The notes beneath the pieces were generated by a model. The model made no database searches and was not told the origin of the DNA. It was given only the letters and a program-made list of their open reading frames with translations. DNA of 61,487 bases. Origin: an uncultured Arenicella sp. GTDB taxonomy: Bacteria > Pseudomonadota > Gammaproteobacteria > Arenicellales > Arenicellaceae. The stretch covers positions 1-61,487 of the forward strand of contig CALJJR010000023.1 in assembly GCA_937973905.1 (NCBI GenBank), given 5' to 3'. Shown here one piece after another: positions 1 through 7,894 of this stretch. Positions within the stretch are counted from its first letter, which is position 1, and every line of letters starts with the position of its first letter. The translations under genes were made by a program, and so were the position numbers.

Positions 1-549
1 CCCGATCTTGAGAAAGCTCTAAATTCCCGAGTTTTTCCAGGCTCTCAAGGTGGGCCATTGATGCATGTCATTGCTGCTAAAGCCATTGCCTTCAAAGAAG
101 CCTTAGGCCCAGATTTTAAGGACTATCAGCAACGCGTATTAAATAATTCTCGTGTTCTGGCTGACGGTCTCAAAACAAGAGGGTACAGCCCCGTATCTGG
201 TGGGACTGATAACCACCTTAGTCTAATTAGCTTGGTTGAAAAGGGCCTTACGGGTAAGGCCGCTGAAGCCGAGCTCGGCGCCGCATTCATCACCGTAAAC
301 AAAAACGCGGTACCTGCTGACCCGCAAAGCCCGTTTGTTACCTCCGGTATTCGAATCGGCACGCCGGCCATCACCACACGCGGGTTTGGAGTAGGCGAGA
401 CAGCCCAACTGGCAACCTGGATGGCAGACGTCATGGATAGTTTGGCTGAGAATGGTGGAGAGCATGCCGCTACAGAAGTAATCGAGCGCGTTAAATCAGA
501 AGTGCTTGAACTCTGTGGGCGTTTCCCAGTTTATGATTATTCGGATTAA
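1..549 (+). CDS. glyA: Serine hydroxymethyltransferase, C-terminal part (cut by window edge)
   Basis: The frame is open from base 1 and ends at the TAA at 547-549. The visible part, about 182 residues, begins inside the conserved [13 protein letters not shown] segment that in GlyA follows the PLP-lysine loop, so the PLP lysine itself lies outside the window. Later family landmarks are the GGTDNHL stretch and the [15 protein letters not shown] motif. The enzyme interconverts serine plus THF with glycine plus 5,10-methylene-THF in the cytoplasm. It is followed 33 bp later by nrdR, the usual gammaproteobacterial order. Functionally it also links to the C1/betaine cluster further right, because glycine and methylene-THF are end products there, but this is probably a coincidence of location. 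Family identity is certain; only the N-terminal half is missing. Confidence 0.97.
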   Translation, partial: PDLEKALNSRVFPGSQGGPLMHVIAAKAIAFKEALGPDFKDYQQRVLNNSRVLADGLKTRGYSPVSGGTDNHLSLISLVEKGLTGKAAEAELGAAFITVNKNAVPADPQSPFVTSGIRIGTPAITTRGFGVGETAQLATWMADVMDSLAENGGEHAATEVIERVKSEVLELCGRFPVYDYSD

Positions 550-582
550 CCCTCCGCATTGTCAGTGTTTGTGAGCTAGTCA

Positions 583-1089
583 ATGCGTTGCCCATTCTGT
601 CAAAACGATGATACGCGGGTGGTTGATTCTCGCTTGACTGAAGATGGCGATGCCGTGCGCCGCCGCCGCAGCTGTGAAGCTTGTGGAGAACGTTTTAGCA
701 CGATGGAGGAGGCCAGTTTAAAACTCCCTTTTATCGTCAAGTCTAATGGTGATCGAGAGCATTATGATGAGTCTAAGCTGGCTCGTGGGCTTGAGCGAGC
801 ATTGGAAAAGCGGCCAGTTGAGTCGGGGCAAATTGACCAAATACTCCATCGCATCAAACGGAATTTATTGACCTGCGGCGAGCGCGAAATAAATGCGCGA
901 GAAATCGGCGAGCTAGTGATGAATGAGCTGCGTGAAGTAGATCAAGTGGCTTACGTGCGCTTTGCTTCAGTTTATCGCTCGTTCCAAGATGTAGATGCTT
1001 TCAGCGATGAGATTCGCCGACTCCAGGCCGAGACCGTTCGCGGCCGACAAAGCACGCGCAAAAAAGCCGTAAATCGCAAAAAGAACTGA
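583..1089 (+). CDS. nrdR: Transcriptional repressor NrdR
   Basis: A 168-residue zinc-ribbon/ATP-cone regulator that represses ribonucleotide reductase genes by sensing ATP/dATP. The N-terminal zinc ribbon is visible as C3-P-F-C6 and C31-E-A-C34, with the basic RRRR run between them. The ATP-cone follows from about residue 46, where the PFIVKSNG segment opens it. The length is slightly above the usual ~150 because of a basic C-terminal tail (STRKKAVNRKKN). The ATG at 583 gives the canonical MRCPFC start. The stop codon overlaps the ATG of ribD by one base, so nrdR is probably cotranscribed with the riboflavin genes, as in many Gammaproteobacteria. No NrdR box was identified next to it. Confidence 0.97.
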   Translation: MRCPFCQNDDTRVVDSRLTEDGDAVRRRRSCEACGERFSTMEEASLKLPFIVKSNGDREHYDESKLARGLERALEKRPVESGQIDQILHRIKRNLLTCGEREINAREIGELVMNELREVDQVAYVRFASVYRSFQDVDAFSDEIRRLQAETVRGRQSTRKKAVNRKKN

Positions 1090-2225
1090 TGCCAGATCCA
1101 GCTGTTACTGCAAATTTTTCGGCCGCCGAAACGGCGCTTATGGAACGCGTGTTTGAGCTGGCTGCTAAAGGTTGTCAGACCACACAGCCGAACCCTCGGG
1201 TTGGCTGCGTATTAGTCAAAGGTGGCGAGATTGTCGGTGAGGGGTATCATGGATTCGCGGGCGAAATGCACGCAGAAAGAGAGGCCCTAAAACATGCCGG
1301 TGAGCGTGCTCGTGGTGCTACTGCCTACGTAAACCTAGAACCTTGTTGTCATCAGGGTCGCACCCCTCCCTGTACGGATGGATTAATTGATGCTGGTGTG
1401 GTTAAGGTGATCGCTGCGATGCGCGACCCAAATCCGCTGGTTGCCGGTGGTGGTTTTGAGACACTCAAATTGGCCGGTGTTGAAGTGGCTTCTGGGCTGT
1501 TGGAAGAGCAAGCGCGTTGGCTAAATCGCGGTTTTATCACTCGGATGCAATCTGGCCGCCCATGGGTTAAATTAAAATCGGCTGCCACACTCGACGGCAG
1601 AACTGCTGATGCAGACGGTTTTAGCAAATGGATTACTGGTTCAGAGGCACGCTCTGAAGTACAGCTTTTGCGGGCTGAGAGTTCTGCGGTTGTTACTGGG
1701 ATAGGGACCGTGCTAGCCGATGATCCCCAGCTCAACGTGCGCCTCGAAAACGTACATCGTCAACCCATGAGGGTTATTTTAGATAGCCAGCTGAGTATGC
1801 CTCTGGATGCAAAGATTATCGGCGACGGAGATAACGTTTTACTATTTACCTGCTCCGACGACTATGACAAGCAGGGAGCTTTTGCCGAGTTGGGTGTTGA
1901 AGTTCTCCACCAGGTGGGCGATCAAAACCGCTTGGTTCTCGAAGAAGTATTGGCAGAATTAGCCAATTGGCAGTGCAATGAAATTCTGCTTGAAGCAGGC
2001 CAGACGCTGTGCGGTGCATTTTTGCAAGACTCGTTAGTTGACGAAGCAGTGCTCTACTATGGCGGCAGTATGTTGGGGGATCGAGGCAAGTCTGTATTTG
2101 TCTCAGATGCCGCTATTTCATTCGATTCTCGACCCGAGTTCGTTATTCAATCTGCTGACATGATCGGGCCAGACGCGCGCATTACAGCAGTACACAAAGC
2201 CAGCAAAGCGAGATTAGCAGCCTAA
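1089..2225 (+). CDS. ribD: Bifunctional riboflavin deaminase/reductase RibD
   Basis: Performs the second and third steps of riboflavin synthesis: deamination of the GTP-cyclohydrolase product, then NADPH reduction of the ribosyl side chain. The 378-residue protein has an N-terminal cytidine-deaminase-like domain with zinc site H61-A-E63, the PCCHQGRTPPC loop (C86 and C95), and a C-terminal RibD/DHFR-like reductase domain from about residue 150 (KLKSAATLDGR opening). Both catalytic parts look intact. It overlaps nrdR upstream and ribE downstream by one base each (TGATG and TAATG type junctions), a sign of translational coupling. It belongs to the operon nrdR-ribD-ribE-(MAPEG)-ribB-ribH-nusB. 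Confidence 0.97.
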   Translation: MPDPAVTANFSAAETALMERVFELAAKGCQTTQPNPRVGCVLVKGGEIVGEGYHGFAGEMHAEREALKHAGERARGATAYVNLEPCCHQGRTPPCTDGLIDAGVVKVIAAMRDPNPLVAGGGFETLKLAGVEVASGLLEEQARWLNRGFITRMQSGRPWVKLKSAATLDGRTADADGFSKWITGSEARSEVQLLRAESSAVVTGIGTVLADDPQLNVRLENVHRQPMRVILDSQLSMPLDAKIIGDGDNVLLFTCSDDYDKQGAFAELGVEVLHQVGDQNRLVLEEVLAELANWQCNEILLEAGQTLCGAFLQDSLVDEAVLYYGGSMLGDRGKSVFVSDAAISFDSRPEFVIQSADMIGPDARITAVHKASKARLAA

Positions 2226-2872
2226 TGTTTACAGGAATTATTGAAACTGTGGGGCAGGTTCGTGCAGCACGTAGAACCGGTGGTGATGTGCGCATTGTCA
2301 TTGCCGCTGAACACTTTCTAAATCACGACATAGCCATTGGCGACAGCGTGGCTTGCAATGGGGTTTGCCTGACAGTTATAGAGCGCAATGGCGCAGATCT
2401 GAGCTTCGATGTGTCGATCGAATCGATTAACCATTCTCTAATCGGGGATTGGCAGGAAGGTGCCATGGTTAATCTGGAATTGGCCTTGCAGCCGCAAAGC
2501 CGTCTCGGGGGTCATCTGGTATCAGGGCATGTAGATGGGCTGGCGGAATTGGTCGAACTGAAAGAAGACGCCCGGTCTTGGCGGATGAAATTTAAGGCGC
2601 CTAAACAATTAAAAAAGTACATTGCGCAAAAAGGCTCGATCACCATCAATGGCATTAGCTTAACGGTAAACAACGTGGCTGATCAGTACTTCGAAATTAA
2701 TGTGATTCCACATACCTTTGAGGTAACAACTTTGGGAGATATTAAGGTTGGCCATCGGGTGCATATTGAGGTTGATCTTATTGCTCGTTACCTCGAACGC
2801 CTGCTCATAGGCGACAGCACCAGCAAAGGTGATCTGTCATATTCATTTTTGGCAGAGCATGGCTTTGCTTAA
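2225..2872 (+). CDS. ribE: Riboflavin synthase alpha subunit
   Basis: Catalyses dismutation of two 6,7-dimethyl-8-ribityllumazines to riboflavin. The 215-residue sequence shows the tandem lumazine-binding barrels of the family: MFTGIIE at the N-terminus, the GDSVACNGVCLTV motif with the catalytic-region cysteine, and the second-repeat counterpart KGSITINGISLTV near residue 138. The start is fixed by the MFTGIIE motif and by the one-base overlap with ribD. In E. coli the same protein is called RibC/RibE. Only the MAPEG gene separates it from ribB. Confidence 0.96.
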   Translation: MFTGIIETVGQVRAARRTGGDVRIVIAAEHFLNHDIAIGDSVACNGVCLTVIERNGADLSFDVSIESINHSLIGDWQEGAMVNLELALQPQSRLGGHLVSGHVDGLAELVELKEDARSWRMKFKAPKQLKKYIAQKGSITINGISLTVNNVADQYFEINVIPHTFEVTTLGDIKVGHRVHIEVDLIARYLERLLIGDSTSKGDLSYSFLAEHGFA

Positions 2873-2898
2873 AACCGATAAACTTTGCTGGTGATACG

Positions 2899-3288
2899 AT
2901 GTTAGCTACTCCGTTCTTTGCAGCTATTTTTGCGCTGTTTTATGTGTTTTTGTCGTTTGGTGTGATTCGCTTTCGGTTGGGAGAAAAGATCTCCCTGGGC
3001 GACGGAGACAACCGTGATTTGAAAGTTGCGATTCGCGTGCATGCAAACTTTATCGAATACGTACCGCTGTCGTTGTTGTTGATGTGGTTCATCGAAACAG
3101 CCTTGTTCGACAGCAATTTTGCGCTGATTTTAGGCGTGATGTTGTTGCTTGGACGAGTGCTGCACGTCTTCGGGATGAAAAACCCGTCTAAATATATCTT
3201 GCTGCGGCAAGTGGGTATGATCGTCACTTTGTCGGTACTGATTCTTGGCGCAGTAAGAATACTGTGGCATTACATCCCGTCTTTGTAG
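2899..3288 (+). CDS. MAPEG-family integral membrane protein
   Basis: A 129-residue hydrophobic protein with about four membrane helices. It matches the MAPEG family (membrane-associated proteins in eicosanoid and glutathione metabolism), seen in the RVHANFIEYVPLSLLL segment (R-x-H-x-N-x-x-E-x-x-P signature) and in GRVLHVFGM. Bacterial members are small inner-membrane proteins, some with glutathione transferase or peroxidase activity; the substrate of this one cannot be told. It lies 26 bp after ribE and 9 bp before ribB, so it is almost certainly in the riboflavin operon although it has no known role there. Start chosen at the ATG at 2899. Confidence 0.85.
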   Translation: MLATPFFAAIFALFYVFLSFGVIRFRLGEKISLGDGDNRDLKVAIRVHANFIEYVPLSLLLMWFIETALFDSNFALILGVMLLLGRVLHVFGMKNPSKYILLRQVGMIVTLSVLILGAVRILWHYIPSL

Positions 3289-3297
3289 GAACCAATC

Positions 3298-4398
3298 ATG
3301 ACTTTGAGCAGTATCGAGGAGATCCTTGAGGACTACCGCAACGGCAAGATGGTTATCATCACTGATGATGAAGACCGCGAAAACGAAGGCGATCTGATGA
3401 TGGCGGCTGATTGCGTCACTGCCGAAGATATTAATTTTATGGCACGCTGGGGACGAGGTTTGATCTGTCTCACGCTCACTGAAGAACGGTGCGAGCAGAT
3501 TGGTTTGCCGCTCATGGTTGGCGACAACAATGGTGCACGGTTCTCTACTAACTTTACGATGTCGATAGAGGCTGCCGAGGGCGTCACCACTGGTATATCC
3601 GCCGCTGATCGTGCGCAAACCGTGGCGGCCGCCGTGGACGCGAATGCAAAGCCCTCTGATATCGTGATGCCTGGGCATATTTTCCCGATAATGGCGCAGC
3701 CGGGTGGTGTTTTAACTCGTGCTGGACATACCGAAGCCGGCGTCGATTTTCCGCGCTTAGCGGGCCGAGATCCGTCCAGTGTTATCTGTGAGATCTTGAA
3801 TGAAGATGGCACCATGGCACGTATGCCAGACTTAGAGCAGTTCGCCGCGGAGCACGACCTCAAAATCTGTTCAATCGCTGAACTGATTCGTTATCGTCTC
3901 GAAAAAGAACCCACTGTTATCCCGGTTAAAGATACCAAGATAGAGACCAGCCGCGGATTGTTAAGAACAGTTCTGTTTCAGGATACGGAACGTGATGAGA
4001 CCCATATTGCGCTGGTAAAGGGAGACATTGATCCGGCAGAGCCAACACCGGTCAGAATTCATGTTGAATCTGATTTTCTCAACCTGCTAAAAGATATCGA
4101 AGGCAAAACTTCTTTTGCTGTCGATGATGCGCTGGACTATATAATCGAGGCTGGTACTGGTATCGTCGTGATTCTGCGATATGTACAAAATGCTGAGGAA
4201 GTCGCATTCGACCTCGAGCAGTTAAAAATGAATCGTCGCCCTGGAGGGCAAAGCCACCTGCGACTATTGGGTGCCGGCAGTCAGATACTCTCGAGCCTAG
4301 GGGCTCGCAAGATTAAAGTTTTAGGGCGAGAGCGTAAAACCCATGGTTTGTCGGGCTTTGACCTAGAAATTGTTGAATACATAAGTAATAGAAAATGA
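3298..4398 (+). CDS. ribBA: 3,4-dihydroxy-2-butanone 4-phosphate synthase with degenerate GTP cyclohydrolase II domain (RibBX type)
   Basis: Makes the four-carbon precursor of lumazine from ribulose 5-phosphate. The N-terminal ~200 residues form an intact RibB domain with the acidic [11 protein letters not shown] loop, the [12 protein letters not shown] segment and the HTEAGVDF motif. The C-terminal ~160 residues align with GTP cyclohydrolase II, but this half contains no cysteine at all, so the three zinc cysteines required for cyclohydrolase activity are absent. It therefore looks like the RibBX architecture, in which only the RibB half is catalytic. A functional ribA must then exist elsewhere in the genome. 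The stop overlaps the ribH start by four bases (ATGA). Automatic annotation would probably call it bifunctional RibBA, which the missing residues argue against. Confidence 0.93.
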   Translation: MTLSSIEEILEDYRNGKMVIITDDEDRENEGDLMMAADCVTAEDINFMARWGRGLICLTLTEERCEQIGLPLMVGDNNGARFSTNFTMSIEAAEGVTTGISAADRAQTVAAAVDANAKPSDIVMPGHIFPIMAQPGGVLTRAGHTEAGVDFPRLAGRDPSSVICEILNEDGTMARMPDLEQFAAEHDLKICSIAELIRYRLEKEPTVIPVKDTKIETSRGLLRTVLFQDTERDETHIALVKGDIDPAEPTPVRIHVESDFLNLLKDIEGKTSFAVDDALDYIIEAGTGIVVILRYVQNAEEVAFDLEQLKMNRRPGGQSHLRLLGAGSQILSSLGARKIKVLGRERKTHGLSGFDLEIVEYISNRK

Positions 4399-4862
4399 CC
4401 CACAATATTATTCACGGTGAGCTGCAAGGCGGGCACCAAAAATTGGCAATCGTCGTTGGGCGGTTTAATAGTTTTATTGGCGATGCCTTACTTGGCGGGG
4501 CCACTGACGTGCTCGAGCGTCACGGTGTTAAGTCTGAAAATATCACCGTTGCCTATGTGCCCGGTGCCTTTGAAATTCCATTACTAGTCAAAAAGTTCGC
4601 TCAAAGTGGAGACTATGACGGTGTGGTCGCTCTGGGCGCTGTGATTCGAGGTTCCACGCCGCACTTCGATTATGTCGCCGGCGAGTGTGCAAAGGGGCTT
4701 AATTCAGTGCAGCTTGAAACTGGTGTGCCAGTTGGCTTTGGTGTGCTCACTGTCGATTCAATTGAGCAAGCAATAGAAAGAGCTGGCACTAAAGCTGGCA
4801 ATAAGGGCGCCGAAGCCGCCATGACTGTGTTGGAAATGGTCAATGTCATGAGTAAGGTATAG
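4395..4862 (+). CDS. ribH: 6,7-dimethyl-8-ribityllumazine synthase
   Basis: Condenses the RibD-derived pyrimidine with the RibB product to form lumazine. The 155-residue length is standard. The family motifs are visible in order: VGRFNSFI, the VPGAFEIPL loop, [14 protein letters not shown] with the catalytic histidine, and [13 protein letters not shown]. The ATG overlaps the ribB stop by four bases, implying translational coupling. nusB follows after 9 bp, the usual gammaproteobacterial ribH-nusB neighbourhood. The protein is expected to assemble into a cytoplasmic oligomer. Confidence 0.97.
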   Translation: MTHNIIHGELQGGHQKLAIVVGRFNSFIGDALLGGATDVLERHGVKSENITVAYVPGAFEIPLLVKKFAQSGDYDGVVALGAVIRGSTPHFDYVAGECAKGLNSVQLETGVPVGFGVLTVDSIEQAIERAGTKAGNKGAEAAMTVLEMVNVMSKV

Positions 4863-4871
4863 GCAGCCCCG

Positions 4872-5279
4872 GTGTCAAATCGCCATAATGCCCGCAAGGC
4901 CGCCGTACAGGCTTTGTACCAATGGGACCTTACAGCCCAAGCGGCTGATCAAATTCAAACGCAGTTCGAAAAAATCCATGATATGCAAAACGTGGATAAA
5001 AAATATCTACGGGAAATAACAGATAAAGTTCCGACCAATGTGGTTGAACTTGACGCCGCTATCAGTCTGCATCTGGACCGTGACTTTGAGAAACTCGACC
5101 CCGTAGAGCGAGCAATTCTTCGTCTAGGGGCTTATGAGTTGAGTTATCGCGCCGACGTGCCAACCAAGGTTGTACTCAATGAAATGGTGGAAATCGCCAA
5201 AGTATTTGGAGCCGATCACTCGTACAAATTTATCAATGGCGTGATGGATAAAATGGCTGCGGTATTACGCAAGGCTTGA
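4872..5279 (+). CDS. nusB: Transcription antitermination factor NusB
   Basis: The RNA-binding partner of NusE (ribosomal protein S10) in rRNA antitermination. The 135-residue all-helical protein shows the N-terminal RHNARKAAVQALYQWD signature and the C-terminal KFINGVMDKM motif. The start is GTG at 4872; no upstream ATG preserves the N-terminal motif. It lies 9 bp behind ribH and 58 bp before thiL, so cotranscription with the riboflavin genes is likely. Confidence 0.97.
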   Translation: MSNRHNARKAAVQALYQWDLTAQAADQIQTQFEKIHDMQNVDKKYLREITDKVPTNVVELDAAISLHLDRDFEKLDPVERAILRLGAYELSYRADVPTKVVLNEMVEIAKVFGADHSYKFINGVMDKMAAVLRKA

Positions 5280-5337
5280 GTCCATGTGGCGGCTCACTGT
5301 CATCATATTCTATGCGGCCCGCCCGCTGCGACCTTAG

Positions 5338-6285
5338 ATGATGTCTGAGTTTTCGATCATAGATCAGTATTGTCGTGGTCTTGGTTATATTCATCCAGAA
5401 ACCCAGCTGAGTGTTGGCGATGACGCAGCCGTGGTCGATGTGCCAGTAGGTATGGATTTGGTAGTCAGTGTCGATACCATGGTCGAGGGAGTGCACTTCT
5501 TCGCTGATCTTGCGCCGGCTAAGCTCGCGCACAAATTGCTCGCAGTAAATCTCAGCGATATGGCAGCGATGGGCGCTACGCCTAAGTGGGCGACATTGGC
5601 GCTAACAATTCCCCAAGTTGACTCTGGCTGGCTAGGTGCCTTTTCGGATTCATTGCACTCACTTGCCAGCGAATATCGCGTGCAATTAATCGGCGGCGAT
5701 ACAACCTCAGGCCCACTAACGCTTTCCTTACAAATAATGGGCCTGGTAAAAAAAGGCGATGCAATTGTGCGTTCTGGTGCTCGGGAAGGCGATGCTGTTT
5801 ATGTCTCAGGGTATTTGGGCGACGCCGCGCTGGCGCTCCAGCAGCGGCAAGAGCAGGGCAGCGTAAACAATCCACTGCTGTTGCAAGCCTTAGAACTACC
5901 GCAACCACAAGTCGAGCTGGGTGTTTCATTGCTGGGTTCAGCCACTGCGGCAATAGATGTTTCTGATGGATTGGTTGCCGACTTGGCGCATATTGCTAAG
6001 GCGAGTGACGTATCCATTGAACTTGAACTGAGCGCATTACCGCTGTCTGAATCTTTTATGGCAGCGCAAGCCCCTATTGAGCTTGCGCTGCATGGTGGTG
6101 ACGATTATCAGCTTGCGTTCACAGCGCCTGAAGCCGTCGTCGCTGGGCTTGAACTTGATTCCAAATTCTTGATCACCCAGATTGGGCAAGTTGTATCTCA
6201 CGGCGATGAACCCGTTGTCTTGCGATCAAATGGCGAGCAAGTTCCGATTCGACACAAACAAGGTTTTGATCATTTTGAAAAGTAA
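5338..6285 (+). CDS. thiL: Thiamine-monophosphate kinase
   Basis: Phosphorylates thiamine monophosphate to the active diphosphate cofactor. The 315-residue AIRS/PurM-like fold is recognised by SVGDDAAVVDVP near residue 25, the DTMVEGVHF segment, the NLSDMAAMGA helix, GGDTT, and the C-terminal ALHGGDDYQLAFTAP motif. Two adjacent ATG codons (5338 and 5341) are both possible starts, and no strong ribosome-binding site discriminates between them. The gene sits between nusB and pgpA as in E. coli. Confidence 0.96.
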   Translation: MMSEFSIIDQYCRGLGYIHPETQLSVGDDAAVVDVPVGMDLVVSVDTMVEGVHFFADLAPAKLAHKLLAVNLSDMAAMGATPKWATLALTIPQVDSGWLGAFSDSLHSLASEYRVQLIGGDTTSGPLTLSLQIMGLVKKGDAIVRSGAREGDAVYVSGYLGDAALALQQRQEQGSVNNPLLLQALELPQPQVELGVSLLGSATAAIDVSDGLVADLAHIAKASDVSIELELSALPLSESFMAAQAPIELALHGGDDYQLAFTAPEAVVAGLELDSKFLITQIGQVVSHGDEPVVLRSNGEQVPIRHKQGFDHFEK

Positions 6286-6304
6286 ACAGCAGCAGCCGTT
6301 TAAC

Positions 6305-6775
6305 ATGTTGAATCCGGTGCACTTTTTAGCACTGGGGTTCGGTAGTGGTCTAATACGGCCCGCGCCGGGCACTTGGGGAACCTTGGCCGGTGTGCCGCTT
6401 TATTTGGCTGTTGTGCACTATATAAGCCCTTTTTCCGTAACCTACCTTGTTTTAATTGCCTTGCTATTTTTGCTTGGGATCTATCTGTGTGGTCGCGCGG
6501 CAAAAGATGTGGGTGTGCATGATCATGGAGCAATCGTCTGGGATGAGATTGTTGGGTTGTTAATCACCTTCGTGTGGGTTCCTCCTACGCTGGTAAACCT
6601 GATTATTGGCTTTTTGCTGTTTCGTTTATTCGATATCGTCAAACCTTGGCCGATCAAATTACTCGATCGACATGTGCACGGAGGGTTCGGGATTATGATT
6701 GATGATGTGCTGGCGGGTGTTTTCGCTTGTACTCTGCTTATTTTGTTGCAACCCGTTTTAGCAGCCCTCATATGA
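6305..6775 (+). CDS. pgpA: Phosphatidylglycerophosphatase A
   Basis: Dephosphorylates phosphatidylglycerophosphate to phosphatidylglycerol in the inner membrane. About 156 residues with several membrane helices. The family motifs are GFGSGLIRPAPGTWGTLAG at the N-terminus, HDHGAIVWDEIVG in the middle and RLFDIVKPWPI towards the end. The frame is open further upstream to 6182, but that would overlap thiL by about 100 bases; the ATG at 6305 gives the normal family N-terminus (MLNPVHFLALGFGSG). The stop overlaps the ATG of ampD. Confidence 0.95.
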   Translation: MLNPVHFLALGFGSGLIRPAPGTWGTLAGVPLYLAVVHYISPFSVTYLVLIALLFLLGIYLCGRAAKDVGVHDHGAIVWDEIVGLLITFVWVPPTLVNLIIGFLLFRLFDIVKPWPIKLLDRHVHGGFGIMIDDVLAGVFACTLLILLQPVLAALI

Positions 6776-7320
6776 GACTGGATTCTCAGACTGGTTTTAT
6801 TAATCAGGCGCAAGTGGTTGCGTCGCCAAATTGTGATGACAGAGAGAATTTTAGTGAGCCTGAGGCGCTCATTATTCATTGCATCAGCTTGCCGCCGGGT
6901 GAGTATGGTGGCACGGCGATCAATGACCTTTTTCTAAACCAGTTGGATTCTGCTGCACACCCTTATTTTGCCGAGATCGCCGCGCTGAAGGTGTCTTCAC
7001 ACTTTTTAATTCGTCGTGATGGTGTATTGGTGCAGTACGTATCAACCTTGCAGCGAGCATGGCACGCTGGCGAGTCCTATTGCTTAGGCAAACCCAAAGT
7101 GAATGATTTTTCCCTAGGGATCGAATTAGAAGGTCTTGATACTGATGAAAATGGTTATGCCAGCCCGCAGTATCAAACCCTAGCCGAGCTGATCAAGGCT
7201 CTGCGCAAAGTCTATCCTCAACTCACGGATGATCGCATCTTCGCGCATAGCGATATTGCGCCCGGGCGGAAAACCGACCCTGGGCCATTTTTTAAATGGT
7301 CAAAGGTATTTGTAGCTTAA
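6772..7320 (+). CDS. ampD: N-acetyl-anhydromuramyl-L-alanine amidase AmpD
   Basis: A cytoplasmic zinc amidase of cell-wall recycling that cleaves the peptide from anhydro-muropeptides; in many Gammaproteobacteria it controls AmpR-dependent beta-lactamase. The roughly 182-residue Amidase_2 domain shows the LIIHCISLPPG segment (first zinc histidine), SSHFLIRRDGVLVQYV, RAWHAG, FSLGIELEG, and the C-terminal AHSDIAPGRKTDPGP motif carrying the remaining zinc ligands. The ATG at 6772 overlaps the pgpA stop by four bases and gives the expected family start, in preference to the longer frame opening at 6727. Confidence 0.94.
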   Translation: MRLDSQTGFINQAQVVASPNCDDRENFSEPEALIIHCISLPPGEYGGTAINDLFLNQLDSAAHPYFAEIAALKVSSHFLIRRDGVLVQYVSTLQRAWHAGESYCLGKPKVNDFSLGIELEGLDTDENGYASPQYQTLAELIKALRKVYPQLTDDRIFAHSDIAPGRKTDPGPFFKWSKVFVA

Positions 7321-7894
7321 CTATTGCAGTGCATGCTGCCAAAGCTTGACATGTATTGCCCTACAATCATGGTTATTGAATCAGCTCGCAACACACTAAA
7401 TTTCTGAGCCAACATCAATAGATAGACTAGTGTCCAGAGCAATTAGTTTATGCAAAACAGCAACATATGTTGTATATACACAACACAACATACAATATAT
7501 ACAGTGGATTCTTGCTTAAATTGTTGAAATATATACATAATAAATTTGTGCCAAAAGTCACAAAAAATGACAAAGATGTTGTTTTTTAGTTGAAATGGAT
7601 TTAAGGTAGACGCATATCGAGAGATACAGGCTGTCTGTATCAATTGATTAAAACAAAACCAAGAGACGCAGCAGTTCCGTTACTCACTGACGTCCCGAGC
7701 CTATAAAGAGAGAGTGGCCCGCCCGTTGATCGGGAAGGAAGCCGCCTAAAAACGTCATGAGAATGTAAGAGTTGACTTGCATTGTCAGGTTAGTACGAAG
7801 TTGTAGATCGTATTGCCAGGCAGTAGCAAAAAGTTGACCAGCGTATCTGTTGCCGTGGTTTCGTTGTACTCAATAACGAAAAGAGAGGCTCGAA
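7321..7894. promoter_or_regulatory. Long intergenic leader of the TonB-dependent receptor, with palindromes
   Basis: 574 bases without a supportable gene. The centre is unusually AT-rich. It holds a perfect 12-bp palindrome CAACATATGTTG at 7461-7472, then TGTATATACACAAC-like repeats to about 7500. There is an inverted repeat GATACAG-N5-CTGTATC at 7623-7641 and an overlapping ATCAATTGAT palindrome at 7639-7648. A GC-rich stretch follows around 7710-7750. These look like operator sites for one or more regulators of the receptor, but the regulator is unknown. No cobalamin riboswitch box was recognised. A TTGACA at 7346 has a TACAAT only 10 bp away, too close to be a standard promoter. Confidence 0.35.

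Noticed and set aside
2873-3297. FMN riboswitch before ribB
   Set aside because: ribB follows the MAPEG gene after 9 bp and the leader gaps are too small; no RFN-like conserved core was seen.
3130-3678. 182-codon minus-strand frame over the MAPEG and ribB genes
   Set aside because: Entirely antisense to two well-supported genes, with no domain.
7346-7367. TTGACA and TACAAT as a promoter
   Set aside because: Only 10 bp separate the two boxes, far from the 16-18 bp needed.
7321-7894. Cobalamin riboswitch upstream of the TonB-dependent receptor (which would make it BtuB-like)
   Set aside because: No B12-box sequence was recognised and the receptor is much longer than BtuB.
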